Positions 34,150-42,921 of a stretch of 64,000 nucleotides of DNA are shown one piece after another. The stretch lies in NCBI RefSeq assembly GCF_010550245.1, contig NZ_JAAGLU010000031.1, positions 62,001-126,000 of the forward strand, read 5' to 3'. Numbering within the stretch: position 1 is the stretch's first letter; every line of letters begins with the position of its first letter. Source of the DNA: Streptomyces sp. SID12501. Lineage in GTDB: Bacteria > Actinomycetota > Actinomycetes > Streptomycetales > Streptomycetaceae. The notes under the pieces were generated by a model that did not search any database, had not been told where the DNA came from, and saw only the letters and a list, made by a program, of their open reading frames with translations. A program made the position numbers and the translations under genes.

Positions 34150-35361
34150 ATGAGTGGTCGTGCTCAGGCGAGCGCCGGCGATCTGCTCGAACTGGTACGC
34201 AGTGGACGCGCCACGACTCGCGGTGCCCTGCAACAGGTGACGGGTCTCTCACGCGCGACGGTCGGCCACCGGCTGGACCGGCTGTTCCGTGCGGGCTGGC
34301 TGCGCGAGGGCGCCTCGGGCCCGGTCGACTCACCGCTCGGCGGTCGCCCGTCGATCACTCTGGAGTTCGACGACGCCCACGCCGTCGTCCTCGCCGCAGA
34401 CCTCGACACCCGTCACGCCCGCGCCGCCGTTCTCACCCTCACGGGTGAACTTCTCGCGGAACACTCGGGCACGCTGGCCGTCGACGACGGCCCCGAAGCC
34501 GTACTCGGCGAACTCGGCCGCTGGTTCGTGGAACTGCTGACGAAGGCCGGCCATCGCCCGTCCGAGGTCTGCGGCATCGGCCTCGCGGTACCGGGCCCGG
34601 TCGACATGGACACCGGCCGCGTCGTCCAGCCGCCGATCATGCCCGGCTGGGACGGCTACGACATAAGGGCCCGGCTGGCCCGCGCCTTCGCCGAACACGC
34701 GGACGAGCCGGCCGCCGCGAGGGTCCCGGTACTGGTCGACAACGACGCCAACCTCATGGCGTACGGCGAACAGCGCACCGGGTACCCCGACTGCTCGGCC
34801 TTCGTCCTGGTGAAGGTCTCGACGGGCATCGGCGCGGGCGTGGTGGTCGGTGGTTCGGTGTTCCGGGGCATCGACGGCGGCGCCGGGGACATCGGGCACA
34901 TCCGCGTCCCGCAGGGCGCCGAGGCGCTCTGCCGGTGCGGGTCGTACGGCTGCCTGGCCGCCATCGCGAGCGGTGGCGCCGTCGCCCGCCGGCTCACCGA
35001 GACCGGGGTGCCGGCCGCGTCGGGCTCGGACGTACGGGACCTGCTCGCCGCCGGGCACCCGGGAGCGCTCGCGCTCGCGCGGGAGGCGGGCCGGAGCGTG
35101 GGGGACGTACTGGCGACGGTGGTGACGCTGCTCAACCCCGGCGTGCTGATGATCGCGGGCGACCTGGCCGGCACGCCGTTCCTGACCGGCGTACGGGAAC
35201 TGCTGTACCAGCGGGCGCTGCCGCGCTCGACCGCTCATCTGGACGTGGTGACGTCGAGGCTGGGGGAGCGGGCGGGGCTGGTGGGGGCCGGGGCGATGGT
35301 CGTGGAGTACCTGTACGCGCCGGAGCGGGTGGAGGAGCGGTTGACGGCGCTCGGGATGTGA
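34150..35361 (+). CDS. ROK-family transcriptional regulator
   Basis: The 403-residue protein has an N-terminal winged helix (residues about 5-60, GALQQVTGLSRATVGHRLDRL) followed by a ROK sugar-kinase-like domain with VLVDNDANLMAYGE and the zinc motif CRCGSYGCLAAI. The family's Glu after GCL is Ala here. The kinase ATP motif is weak, so it should act as a sugar-responsive repressor, probably of the divergent hydrolase operon. ATG 34150 is preferred to GTG 34144, which overlaps the AAGGGGG ribosome site. Confidence 0.87.
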   Translation: MSGRAQASAGDLLELVRSGRATTRGALQQVTGLSRATVGHRLDRLFRAGWLREGASGPVDSPLGGRPSITLEFDDAHAVVLAADLDTRHARAAVLTLTGELLAEHSGTLAVDDGPEAVLGELGRWFVELLTKAGHRPSEVCGIGLAVPGPVDMDTGRVVQPPIMPGWDGYDIRARLARAFAEHADEPAAARVPVLVDNDANLMAYGEQRTGYPDCSAFVLVKVSTGIGAGVVVGGSVFRGIDGGAGDIGHIRVPQGAEALCRCGSYGCLAAIASGGAVARRLTETGVPAASGSDVRDLLAAGHPGALALAREAGRSVGDVLATVVTLLNPGVLMIAGDLAGTPFLTGVRELLYQRALPRSTAHLDVVTSRLGERAGLVGAGAMVVEYLYAPERVEERLTALGM

Positions 35362-35493
35362 CCTTGTGACGAGGGTGTTTCCCTCTCTTGTCGGCGTCCG
35401 CATGGTGAAATTCCGGCGCCCGTGAGTGCGTGATTCTCGCCACCCCTGATAGGGGTTGCGCTCAGATGAGCGGATGGTAGGCGACTGCACTTC

Positions 35494-35524
35494 TCAAAGG
35501 GTGGCACTGAGTGCCACCCTTTGA
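35494..35524. terminator. terminator hairpin
   Basis: A perfect 14-bp inverted repeat (TCAAAGGGTGGCAC) with a 3-nt loop lies 130 bp beyond the ROK gene, within the 412-bp gap before ppdK. Confidence 0.8.
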
Positions 35525-35773
35525 TCGTTCATCGATAGAACTCAGACGTGTCACATGCCGCTCACCTGAGCGACAAAATGCGCATGAGGCCATGACTGCC
35601 TTCAAGAAGTGAAAACATGCCGCCCCCGCGGCTTGCGAGCTTTGACTTTGGATCTGCTGGCTGACGGCTGGTTACAGGCACATGACGCGCAAGTGGACGT
35701 ACCCAGACGCCTTCGATCTGGGTATGTTCCTGGCCGTCAGGGCAGCCACCGCGTCCTCAAGGAGTTGGGACCC
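35525..35773. other. ppdK leader region
   Basis: A hairpin with arms TACCCAGA (35700-35707) and TCTGGGTA (35717-35724) lies 50 bp before the ppdK start; the second arm merges into a -10-like TATGTT. In-frame ATG starts upstream (from 35609) give low-complexity sequence without family match, so the stretch is taken as an untranslated leader. Confidence 0.45.
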
Positions 35774-38521
35774 GTGTCGGAAAACAAAGATCCCCACGTA
35801 GCTCGGCCGGCCAACAGCGTTGAGGACGTGAAGTTCGTTTACGACTTCACCGAGGGCAACAGGGACCTCAAGGACCTTCTCGGCGGAAAAGGTGCCAACC
35901 TCGCCGAGATGACCAACCTGGGCCTCCCGGTGCCGCCGGGATTCACGATCACCACCGAGGCCTGCAAGACCTACCTCAACAGCGGCGACGAGCCGGCGGC
36001 ACTGCGTGACGAGGTGAGCGAGCACCTCGCGGCCCTCGAAGCGGCGATGGGCAAGAAGCTCGGCCAGGCCGACGACCCCCTCCTCGTGTCCGTCCGTTCC
36101 GGGGCGAAGTTCTCGATGCCCGGCATGATGGACACGGTGCTGAACATCGGCCTGTCCGACAAGTCGGTCCAGGGCCTCGTCAAGCAGTCCGGCGACGAGC
36201 GCTTCGCGTGGGACTCGTACCGCCGCCTCATCCAGATGTTCGGCAAGACGGTCCTCGGTGTCGGGGGCGAGCTGTTCGAGGACGCGCTGGACGCGGCGAA
36301 GACGGCCAAGAAGGTCGCGGTCGACACCGAGTTGGAGGCCGCGGACCTCAAGAAGCTGGTCACCAAGTTCAAGAAGATCGTCAAGACCGAGGCGGGCCGC
36401 GACTTCCCGCAGAACCCGCGCGAGCAGATGGACCTCGCGATCCACGCGGTCTTCGACTCCTGGAACACGGACCGCGCGAAGCTCTACCGCCGCCAGGAAC
36501 GCATCCCGGGCGACCTCGGCACGGCGGTCAACATCTGCTCGATGGTCTTCGGCAACCTGGGCCCCGACTCGGGCACCGGCGTCGCGTTCACCCGCGACCC
36601 GGCGAGCGGCCACGCGGGCGTGTACGGCGACTACCTGCAGAACGCGCAGGGCGAGGACGTCGTGGCGGGCATCCGCAACACGGTCCCGCTCGCGGAGCTG
36701 GAGCAGATCGACAAGAAGTCGTACGACCAGCTGATGCAGATCATGGGGACCCTGGAGAACCACTACAAGGATCTCTGCGACATCGAGTTCACCATCGAGC
36801 GCGGCCAGTTGTGGATGCTCCAGACGCGCGTCGGCAAGCGCACGGCGGGCGCCGCCTTCCGTATCGCCACGCAGCTCGTCGACCAGGGCCTCATCGACGA
36901 GGCGGAGGCGCTCCAGCGCGTCACCGGCGCCCAGTTGGCCCAGCTGATGTTCCCGCGCTTCGACGACGAGGCGAAGGTCAAGCCGGTCGGCCGGGGCATC
37001 GCGGCGTCGCCGGGTGCGGCGGTCGGCAAGGCGGTGTTCGACTCGTACACCGCGGTGAAGTGGTCGCGTTCGGGCGAGAAGGTCATCCTGGTCCGCCGGG
37101 AGACCAACCCCGACGACCTCGACGGCATGATCGCGGCCGAGGGCATTCTGACCAGCCGTGGCGGCAAGACGTCCCACGCGGCCGTCGTGGCGCGCGGCAT
37201 GGGCAAGACGTGCGTGTGCGGTGCGGAGGAGCTGGAGGTCGACACCAAGCGCCGCCGGATGACGGTCCCCGGCGGTCACGTCGTGGAAGAGGGCGACCTC
37301 ATCTCCATCGACGGTTCGAGCGGCAAGGTGTACCTGGGCGAGGTCCCGGTGGTCCCCTCCCCGGTGGTGGAGTACTTCGAGGGCCGGATGCACGCGGGCG
37401 CCCACGACGCCGACGAACTGGTCGAGGCGGTCCACCGGATCATGGCCTTCGCGGACCGGAAGCGTCGCCTGCGGGTCCGGGCCAACGCGGACAACGCCGA
37501 GGACGCGATGCGGGCGCGGCGGTTCGGCGCACAGGGCATCGGCCTCTGCCGTACGGAGCACATGTTCCTCGGCGACCGGCGCGAGCTGGTGGAACGCCTG
37601 ATCCTGGCTGACACGGACGTCGAGCGCGAGGAGTCCCTGAAGGCGCTTCTCCCGCTCCAGAAGCAGGACTTCGTCGAACTGTTCTCGGCGATGGACGGAC
37701 TGCCGGTGACGGTCCGTCTCCTCGACCCGCCGCTGCACGAGTTCCTCCCGGACATCACGGAGTTGTCGGTACGGGTGGCCCTCGCCGAGTCCCGCAAGGA
37801 CCCGCACGAGAACGACCTGCGCCTGCTCCAGGCGGTGCACCGGCTGCACGAGCAGAACCCGATGCTGGGGCTCAGGGGTGTGCGCCTGGGCCTGGTGATT
37901 CCGGGGCTGTTCACCATGCAGGTACGGGCGATCGCGGAGGCGGTTGCCGAGCGCAAGAACGCCAAGGGCGACCCGCGCGCCGAGATCATGATCCCGCTGG
38001 TGGGTACGGTCCAGGAGCTGGAGATCGTGCGCGAGGAGGCCGACCAGGTCATCGCCGAGGTCGAGGCGGCGACAGGCATGCAGTTGAAGCTCGCCATCGG
38101 CACGATGATCGAGCTGCCGCGGGCCGCGCTCACGGCCGGCCAGATCGCCGAGGCGGCGGAGTTCTTCAGCTTCGGCACGAACGACCTGACGCAGACGGTC
38201 TGGGGCTTCAGCCGGGACGACGTCGAGGCCTCCTTCTTCACGGCGTACCTGGAGAAGGGCATCTTCGGGGTCTCCCCCTTCGAGACGATCGACCGCGACG
38301 GCGTCGGCGCGCTGGTCAAGCTGGCGGTCGAGGCGGGCCGCGCGACCCGCCCCGACCTGAAACTGGGCGTGTGCGGCGAACACGGCGGCGACCCGGAGTC
38401 GGTCCACTTCTTCCACGAGGTCGGCCTGGACTACGTCAGCTGCTCACCGTTCCGGATCCCGGTGGCGAGGCTGGAGGCGGGGCGGGCGGCTTCGTCGTCG
38501 GCGGGGAGTGACCACCGGTAG
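35774..38521 (+). CDS. ppdK: pyruvate phosphate dikinase
   Basis: The 915-residue enzyme interconverts pyruvate + ATP + Pi with PEP + AMP + PPi. It has an N-terminal ATP-grasp nucleotide domain (YDFTEGNRDLKDLLGGKGANLAEM) and a swivelling phosphohistidine domain with TSRGGKTSHAAVVARGMGKT (His468). The C-terminal PEP/pyruvate TIM barrel ends with catalytic Cys867 in GVCGEHGGDP. GTG 35774 (AAGGAG 9 nt upstream) gives the family N-terminus MSENKD. Monocistronic between two hairpin regions. Confidence 0.95.
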   Translation: MSENKDPHVARPANSVEDVKFVYDFTEGNRDLKDLLGGKGANLAEMTNLGLPVPPGFTITTEACKTYLNSGDEPAALRDEVSEHLAALEAAMGKKLGQADDPLLVSVRSGAKFSMPGMMDTVLNIGLSDKSVQGLVKQSGDERFAWDSYRRLIQMFGKTVLGVGGELFEDALDAAKTAKKVAVDTELEAADLKKLVTKFKKIVKTEAGRDFPQNPREQMDLAIHAVFDSWNTDRAKLYRRQERIPGDLGTAVNICSMVFGNLGPDSGTGVAFTRDPASGHAGVYGDYLQNAQGEDVVAGIRNTVPLAELEQIDKKSYDQLMQIMGTLENHYKDLCDIEFTIERGQLWMLQTRVGKRTAGAAFRIATQLVDQGLIDEAEALQRVTGAQLAQLMFPRFDDEAKVKPVGRGIAASPGAAVGKAVFDSYTAVKWSRSGEKVILVRRETNPDDLDGMIAAEGILTSRGGKTSHAAVVARGMGKTCVCGAEELEVDTKRRRMTVPGGHVVEEGDLISIDGSSGKVYLGEVPVVPSPVVEYFEGRMHAGAHDADELVEAVHRIMAFADRKRRLRVRANADNAEDAMRARRFGAQGIGLCRTEHMFLGDRRELVERLILADTDVEREESLKALLPLQKQDFVELFSAMDGLPVTVRLLDPPLHEFLPDITELSVRVALAESRKDPHENDLRLLQAVHRLHEQNPMLGLRGVRLGLVIPGLFTMQVRAIAEAVAERKNAKGDPRAEIMIPLVGTVQELEIVREEADQVIAEVEAATGMQLKLAIGTMIELPRAALTAGQIAEAAEFFSFGTNDLTQTVWGFSRDDVEASFFTAYLEKGIFGVSPFETIDRDGVGALVKLAVEAGRATRPDLKLGVCGEHGGDPESVHFFHEVGLDYVSCSPFRIPVARLEAGRAASSSAGSDHR

Positions 38522-38563
38522 AGGCTCTGGGCCCACCCGGGCCTCCAGGAGGCCCTAGAGACG

Positions 38564-38616
38564 CCGGAACCGCTGCCATGTCACCCCGACCCTCAGCGAC
38601 ACGGCAGCGGTTCCGG
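38564..38616. terminator. hairpin after ppdK
   Basis: Perfect 14-bp arms (CCGGAACCGCTGCC and complement) with a 25-nt loop, 43 bp beyond the ppdK stop. Confidence 0.65.
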
Positions 38617-38623
38617 AGCACGA

Positions 38624-38662
38624 GAGAAGGCGGCACCCCTGTGCGGGGAGTGCCGCCTTCTC
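38624..38662. terminator. hairpin after ppdK, second
   Basis: Perfect 13-bp arms (GAGAAGGCGGCAC) with a 13-nt loop that can pair internally. It immediately follows the first hairpin and serves convergent transcription from ppdK and the gene at 38728. Confidence 0.75.
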
Positions 38663-38677
38663 GCTGTCCGTGCTCAT

Positions 38678-38705
38678 GCCGATGGCCGATGGCCGATGGC
38701 CGATG
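38678..38705. repeat. 7-bp tandem repeat x4
   Basis: Four perfect GCCGATG units in the convergent spacer downstream of the minus-strand orphan gene. The period is not a multiple of three and the repeat is non-coding. Confidence 0.9.
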
Positions 38706-38727
38706 CGCGATCCGTACGCCTGTCGCC

Positions 38728-39255
38728 CTACCACCCGAACTCGGCGGGCCCGACAACCCGCGAGCCGACCTGTGCCGCCAGCCAGGCGGGCCGCTCGTCG
38801 TCCCCGGGGCGCGCATGGACGAACACGGTGTGCTCGGCGGCCCACTCCTCGCAGTGGATGGTGTGACTGTTGCACGCGACCTGCAACTCGGCGTACTTGT
38901 ACTCCTCGTCGAGCCCGAGTTCTGGCACAGCCGGCCACTTCATGTTGTGCCAGAGCACGTAACACCTGCTGATGCGGGCCCAGATTCCGAGGGCTTCGGA
39001 CGCCTGGGCGAACGTGCCGGCCCTCACGCTCAGGCTCGCGGGAAGACCGATGTCCCCCTTTCCGTACCAACTGACATTTACATCCGGCAGGGCTTCCGTC
39101 AGCCGCCGCAGGACATCGTCGTCGTATGCCCAGGCGTCCAGGTAGCAACCGCCCGGATCGTGCCAGGAGGCGACGGACAGCAGTTTCTCCGCGAGGTTCA
39201 GTGCCTCGGCCAGGTCCGTGGTCCGCAGCACGGGCCACGCGATGGTGTTCCCCAT
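38728..39255 (-). CDS. hypothetical protein
   Basis: The 175-residue soluble protein is rich in Trp and acidic residues (SVASWHDPGGCYLDAWAYDDDVL; RCYVLWHNMKWPAVPELGLDEEYKYAEL; HCEEWAAEHTVFVHA). There is no signal peptide, membrane segment or recognised domain. AGGA precedes ATG 39255. It lies at the edge of the accessory region, 41 bp downstream of the toxin gene on the same strand, so it could share that transcript. Codon use looks Streptomyces-like. Confidence 0.7.
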   Translation of the reverse strand: MGNTIAWPVLRTTDLAEALNLAEKLLSVASWHDPGGCYLDAWAYDDDVLRRLTEALPDVNVSWYGKGDIGLPASLSVRAGTFAQASEALGIWARISRCYVLWHNMKWPAVPELGLDEEYKYAELQVACNSHTIHCEEWAAEHTVFVHARPGDDERPAWLAAQVGSRVVGPAEFGW

Positions 39256-39296
39256 GTCGGCATCCTGACAGAGGGGGGTTGCCTGACGCAGGTGGG

Positions 39297-39722
39297 TTAT
39301 GTGCCGTCCGTCCAGTACCGCTGAAGACGGGCCATCGCGTCATCCTTGGTCAGCTCGGCCACCGCGCCCTCCGAGAGACCCACACGGTGGATCAAGAGAT
39401 GGACCAGATCCGCCGGCAGCGACTCCTTGGGTGCCGAGGGGGCTCCCCGGTCGGGGAGTTTTGCATCGAGGACACAGTCCCAGAACTCGTTTTTGGTGAC
39501 GGTCAGCTGATCGCGAAGGATGTGGCTCCACAGCGCGGCGCCATAGACCGTGCGATCGACAGGGTGCGAGATACGGGTCCGCAGGATCCGTCCGTCGTGC
39601 AGCGTCAACTCGTAGGTGACGTGATGCGTGCCGGTACGCCCACGAGCGTCCCGGACTCGCTTCCAGTCCTCGACGACACAGAACCGTTCATGGCGCTCAC
39701 GGTCCGGTTGTGGTCGGCTCAC
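39297..39722 (-). CDS. putative toxin of a toxin-antitoxin pair
   Basis: The 141-residue protein (MSRPQPDRERHERFCVVEDWKRVRDARGRTGTHHVTYEL...) resembles Streptomyces proteins annotated as cytotoxic translational repressors of toxin-antitoxin modules (recollection). The GTG start overlaps the antitoxin stop (GTGA), the usual antitoxin-first coupling. The basic N-terminal half with paired Arg/His would suit an RNA target. No active-site residue can be assigned with certainty. Confidence 0.65.
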   Translation of the reverse strand: MSRPQPDRERHERFCVVEDWKRVRDARGRTGTHHVTYELTLHDGRILRTRISHPVDRTVYGAALWSHILRDQLTVTKNEFWDCVLDAKLPDRGAPSAPKESLPADLVHLLIHRVGLSEGAVAELTKDDAMARLQRYWTDGT

Positions 39723-40135
39723 CGCTGCACTCCCACCAGCCAGTCCGCCAACTGACGGTCATCGCTCAAGGCGATCAACTGCACCAGCCCCCAGTTGTCC
39801 TGATGATTGGGAGCCAGTCGCAACCGCTCCTGCCAGTCGTCGGCGTACTCCCGCAGGGCGTCGACCATCTCGGTCACGGCGTCGTCGAAGGTTGCTCCGT
39901 CAGCCGCGACCGGGAGCCCGGGGATGAAGATCGACCAGCCGCCCGCCTCCGCGATGACCTCAGCCTTGGACGAGCACACTGAGGACAGATACCGACGCAG
40001 TCGCTCGACGTCGACGACCGCAGCGCATCCGGTGGCTCGACGAACGGTCGCGACCCGCCCCTCATCTGCGGCGTCAAGAAGCTCTTTCAGGTGCGTACGC
40101 GCTTCGGTGTAGCTCTCAAAATGCACTGCGGACAT
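39719..40135 (-). CDS. Phd/YefM-like antitoxin
   Basis: The 138-residue protein starts MSAVHFESYTEARTHLKELLDAADEGRVATVRR, the Phd/YefM DNA-binding pattern (SYTEAR..L..LLD......V.R). A longer C-terminal segment would neutralise the toxin. GGAGG lies 5 nt before ATG 40135. Three 9-bp repeats upstream look like its autoregulatory operator. Confidence 0.75.
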   Translation of the reverse strand: MSAVHFESYTEARTHLKELLDAADEGRVATVRRATGCAAVVDVERLRRYLSSVCSSKAEVIAEAGGWSIFIPGLPVAADGATFDDAVTEMVDALREYADDWQERLRLAPNHQDNWGLVQLIALSDDRQLADWLVGVQR

Positions 40136-40182
40136 GGTGACCTCCTGCCGGGCCTCGTGGGATCAGGGTGCCTTGCTTGACT

Positions 40183-40209
40183 AAGTACGTCAAGTACGTC
40201 AAGTACGTA
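40183..40209 (-). promoter_or_regulatory. 9-bp x3 operator/promoter of the toxin-antitoxin operon
   Basis: AAGTACGTC, AAGTACGTC, AAGTACGTA. On the minus strand each junction forms a -35-like TTGACG, and each unit carries a GTAC/TACGT partial palindrome. It lies 47-74 bp before the antitoxin start, where Phd-type antitoxins bind repeated sites. Confidence 0.65.
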
Positions 40210-40428
40210 TCTGAGGTGAAGGGTGCTTGGTCTGCGGGCTGCCGAAATTTACAGAGGGCTACGGGGCCGTGGTCACCCGTGGTGTGGCAGCTCTGCGCCG
40301 CGGTCGTTCTGCTGGCCGGGCGTCCTCGATGCCTCGTAGCCCCTTGCGCCAGGGACCCGGGAAACTCCGTTGGGGAAGCGATCTCATAGCCTTAGAATTA
40401 TGGATCTGGCGACATCGATTGGAATGCC

Positions 40429-41295
40429 ATGTTCAATGTTGACTTAAGGTCGGCGCGTGCGAAGCTTCGGCATGCCATTAAGCGATGTGAGGAGCTGGAA
40501 GGTCATATTGATGGATTCCAGAAAGATCCGGAATTTCGAGCTATTTTGAGAGCCGACTTTGATTCTGGTAGTGGCCGCCATGTGGTTCGAGTGTGGAAGA
40601 TCCCCGACTGTGAACCTTTCCTGGAAAGTGTGAGTCTTGGTGTGGGAGACGTAGTCAACAATCTCCGATGCAGCCTGGATCACCTGGCGTGGCAGTATGC
40701 TTGCGCGTTCGCGAATGGCGCTCCCCGTAAGCCTAAGGACGTTAGCTTTCTCCTCTGTGGGGCCAGTGGGGGACATCAGCACAAGAGTCCCGGTTTTCTT
40801 GACCCGCAGGTGTGGTGTCGGATGCATGCCTACCAGCCGTGTCAGGGGATAAATGGGCGCTCTGACAGTTGGAGTGGTCCGTACATACATCAGCTCGATC
40901 TGTTGACCGAGCTTTCAAATTCTGACAAGCATAAGATGCTGGCGCACGTTGGGCTGGTGCCAAGTCATTTCCAGATGTTGCCCACCCGAGGGGACCTGCC
41001 GCCGTGGTTGATGCGGACAGAATCCGGCACAGAGCTGCTTCCGGAGCGAATTAATGATCCCGACCCAGGGGCAGATCACTTGGATTTCTCGCATTTGTCA
41101 CGCACTGTAGAGACTGGCTCAGAGGTTGTGCGTGTTCTTGCGCCTTTGTGGGGCAGCACCCCCAAGATCGAGCCTGTAGGTGCCGCCTTTCCGCGATTCT
41201 TCCTACCGGAGGGTCGACCAGTCATCGCAACCCTCCAAAGGCTCGCTGTGTTCGTTGAGTTCGTCATCGACGACCTTCAACGCAACTGCTCGTGA
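40429..41295 (+). CDS. low-GC hypothetical protein
   Basis: The 288-residue soluble protein begins MFNVDLRSARAKLRHAIKRCEELEGHIDGF, a probable coiled coil, and contains SLDHLAWQYACAFANG, NSDKHKMLAHVGLVP and a hydrophobic C-terminal helix. The DHLAWQ/SDKHK pattern recurs in scattered actinobacterial orphan genes (recollection); no function is known. Many codons end in A or T, clearly unlike neighbours, which points to recent acquisition. The ribosome site is weak (GGAATGCC). Confidence 0.7.
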   Translation: MFNVDLRSARAKLRHAIKRCEELEGHIDGFQKDPEFRAILRADFDSGSGRHVVRVWKIPDCEPFLESVSLGVGDVVNNLRCSLDHLAWQYACAFANGAPRKPKDVSFLLCGASGGHQHKSPGFLDPQVWCRMHAYQPCQGINGRSDSWSGPYIHQLDLLTELSNSDKHKMLAHVGLVPSHFQMLPTRGDLPPWLMRTESGTELLPERINDPDPGADHLDFSHLSRTVETGSEVVRVLAPLWGSTPKIEPVGAAFPRFFLPEGRPVIATLQRLAVFVEFVIDDLQRNCS

Positions 41296-41391
41296 AGCTT
41301 GATGCGCGAGCCCCAAGTTGAGAGGGTGGCGCTCTGGTGCGGGCCTATCGCTCTGTCCAGGTGCAATGTGTCGGGTAGTCCGTTTCAACAA

Positions 41392-42750
41392 CTAAGCGGC
41401 GGCAACCAACTCGCGTGCCCGTTCGTTGAAGTCCGCCACGAGTCGATGCCGACCGAACGGCTGCATCCGTGTCTGCAGATCCTGCACCGCCTCCACACAC
41501 CGCGACGACTTCACCCGCTGCGACAACTTGATCGTCCGGACGCCGGCCGAGTACGCCGCCTCAAGGTCGTTGCGCTGGAGGTGGGCGGCAGCGAGCGCAG
41601 CCTGGGACATCGCCCCTCGGCGGGCTCGCTTCTGCTTCGTGGCATGGCCGATGGACAGGCGCGCGTGTTCCTCGGCCATGTCCGCGTCGCCCAGGTCCCG
41701 GAAGGTGTTCGCGTGTTCGCCGTGCAGGTAGGCGGGGTCGATGAACTCCGCCCAGTCTGGTTCGCTGGCCGGGCGGACTTGCTCGTACGCCTTCTCGGAT
41801 TGGGTCACCGCGTGCGCTGCCGCCGACTTCTCACCGAGCAGCGCGAGTGCCCGTGCCTCCAGGCACCACAGGTCCGCCAGGCAAGCTGGCGAGGTCACTT
41901 TCGACAGGCCTTGGCGGCCTGCCTGGGTGAGGCGTCGTCCCTCGGTGGGGTCGCCGAGCAGCGTCGCCTGGTCCGCCATGCCCGCGAGGACATGTGCGCC
42001 GAGCGGCGAGTTCTGTGATTCCTGGGCGAGGCGCAGGGACTGGATCAAGTACCGCTGCGCGATGCTGTGTTCGCCGTTGTCGTAGGCCATCCAGCCGAGC
42101 AGGTACGTCTGTTCGGCAGCGGCCTCGCACAACGCCCGCCGTACGTCCTCGCTGTGGGCACGACGGAGCAGGGGGTAGACATGCTCGTTCATGTAGTCGG
42201 CCAGGACCAGGCGGCCCGAGCCTCCGCCTTGGAAGATGTCCATGCGCTGGAACGTCGTGAACATGTTCTTCACTGCGGTCACGTCTTCAAGGCGCACGCG
42301 CGGCCCTGGTGCTGAATTCGCTTCCTGATCAAGCGTGTTGAGCAGCCAGTCCCGCGAGGGAGCCACCCCGGCCACGGCCGCGAATGGTGCGGCGGCAAGG
42401 AACTTACGTCGGTCCACGTCAGCTCTCCCCAGGTCTGCGACGACTTCCACCGTAGCCGCGTAGGAGGAGTTGTACACGAGTGCGGCGTCGGGTGAACCGC
42501 TCTCGCCGAGCCCGAGATCGTATGTAGTGACCCGGAAACCGAAGTGGTCGGAGAAGACGGCAGCGAGTACGTCGGGGATGGGCGCCCGTGGCGTCTCGCC
42601 CTGTAGCCAGAAGCGGATACGGGTCGTGCCCGGCGAAATATGGGGCTGGCTCCACTGCAGCGCCTTGGATTTCACGCGTCGCGCCAGTTCCCCGCGGCTC
42701 ATCCTCGACCGGTCCAGCCAGTGGGCGAGCTTGTCGTTCGGAGTCTTCAT
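41392..42750 (-). CDS. XRE-type regulator with TPR-like C-terminal domain
   Basis: The 452-residue protein has an N-terminal DNA-binding-like region (LAHWLDRSRMSRGELARRVKS ... TRIRFWLQGETP, residues about 8-62). A linker with DRRKFLAAAPFAAVAGV (about 116-132) leads to a long helical TPR-like domain. ATG 42750 has AAGG 8 nt upstream; GTG 42756 is possible. This architecture is frequent in Streptomyces next to RsbW-like ATPases, as here on the divergent side. Probable signalling or developmental regulator. Confidence 0.8.
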   Translation of the reverse strand: MKTPNDKLAHWLDRSRMSRGELARRVKSKALQWSQPHISPGTTRIRFWLQGETPRAPIPDVLAAVFSDHFGFRVTTYDLGLGESGSPDAALVYNSSYAATVEVVADLGRADVDRRKFLAAAPFAAVAGVAPSRDWLLNTLDQEANSAPGPRVRLEDVTAVKNMFTTFQRMDIFQGGGSGRLVLADYMNEHVYPLLRRAHSEDVRRALCEAAAEQTYLLGWMAYDNGEHSIAQRYLIQSLRLAQESQNSPLGAHVLAGMADQATLLGDPTEGRRLTQAGRQGLSKVTSPACLADLWCLEARALALLGEKSAAAHAVTQSEKAYEQVRPASEPDWAEFIDPAYLHGEHANTFRDLGDADMAEEHARLSIGHATKQKRARRGAMSQAALAAAHLQRNDLEAAYSAGVRTIKLSQRVKSSRCVEAVQDLQTRMQPFGRHRLVADFNERARELVAAA

Positions 42751-42921
42751 CCTCACAACCTTCTGTGACGGGGGGTAGTGGAAGCGACACCCTTCGACAC
42801 CCCTTCTGCCGGTACCCCGGATTCCGTCACGCGTGTTGTCTGGACGTCAGAACCAAACCGTCCGCGACGCGAAGCGCAGCAGAGCGACCAACTGCTGCGA
42901 CTCGCACGTAGGGGGACACGC

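Noticed and set aside
35672..38416. 914-codon antisense frame across ppdK
   Set aside because: Rich in Arg/Val/Glu/His without motifs; ppdK on the plus strand is unmistakable.
40168..40442. Small plus-strand frames upstream of the low-GC orphan gene
   Set aside because: They run through the operator repeats, lack ribosome sites and have no protein-like composition.
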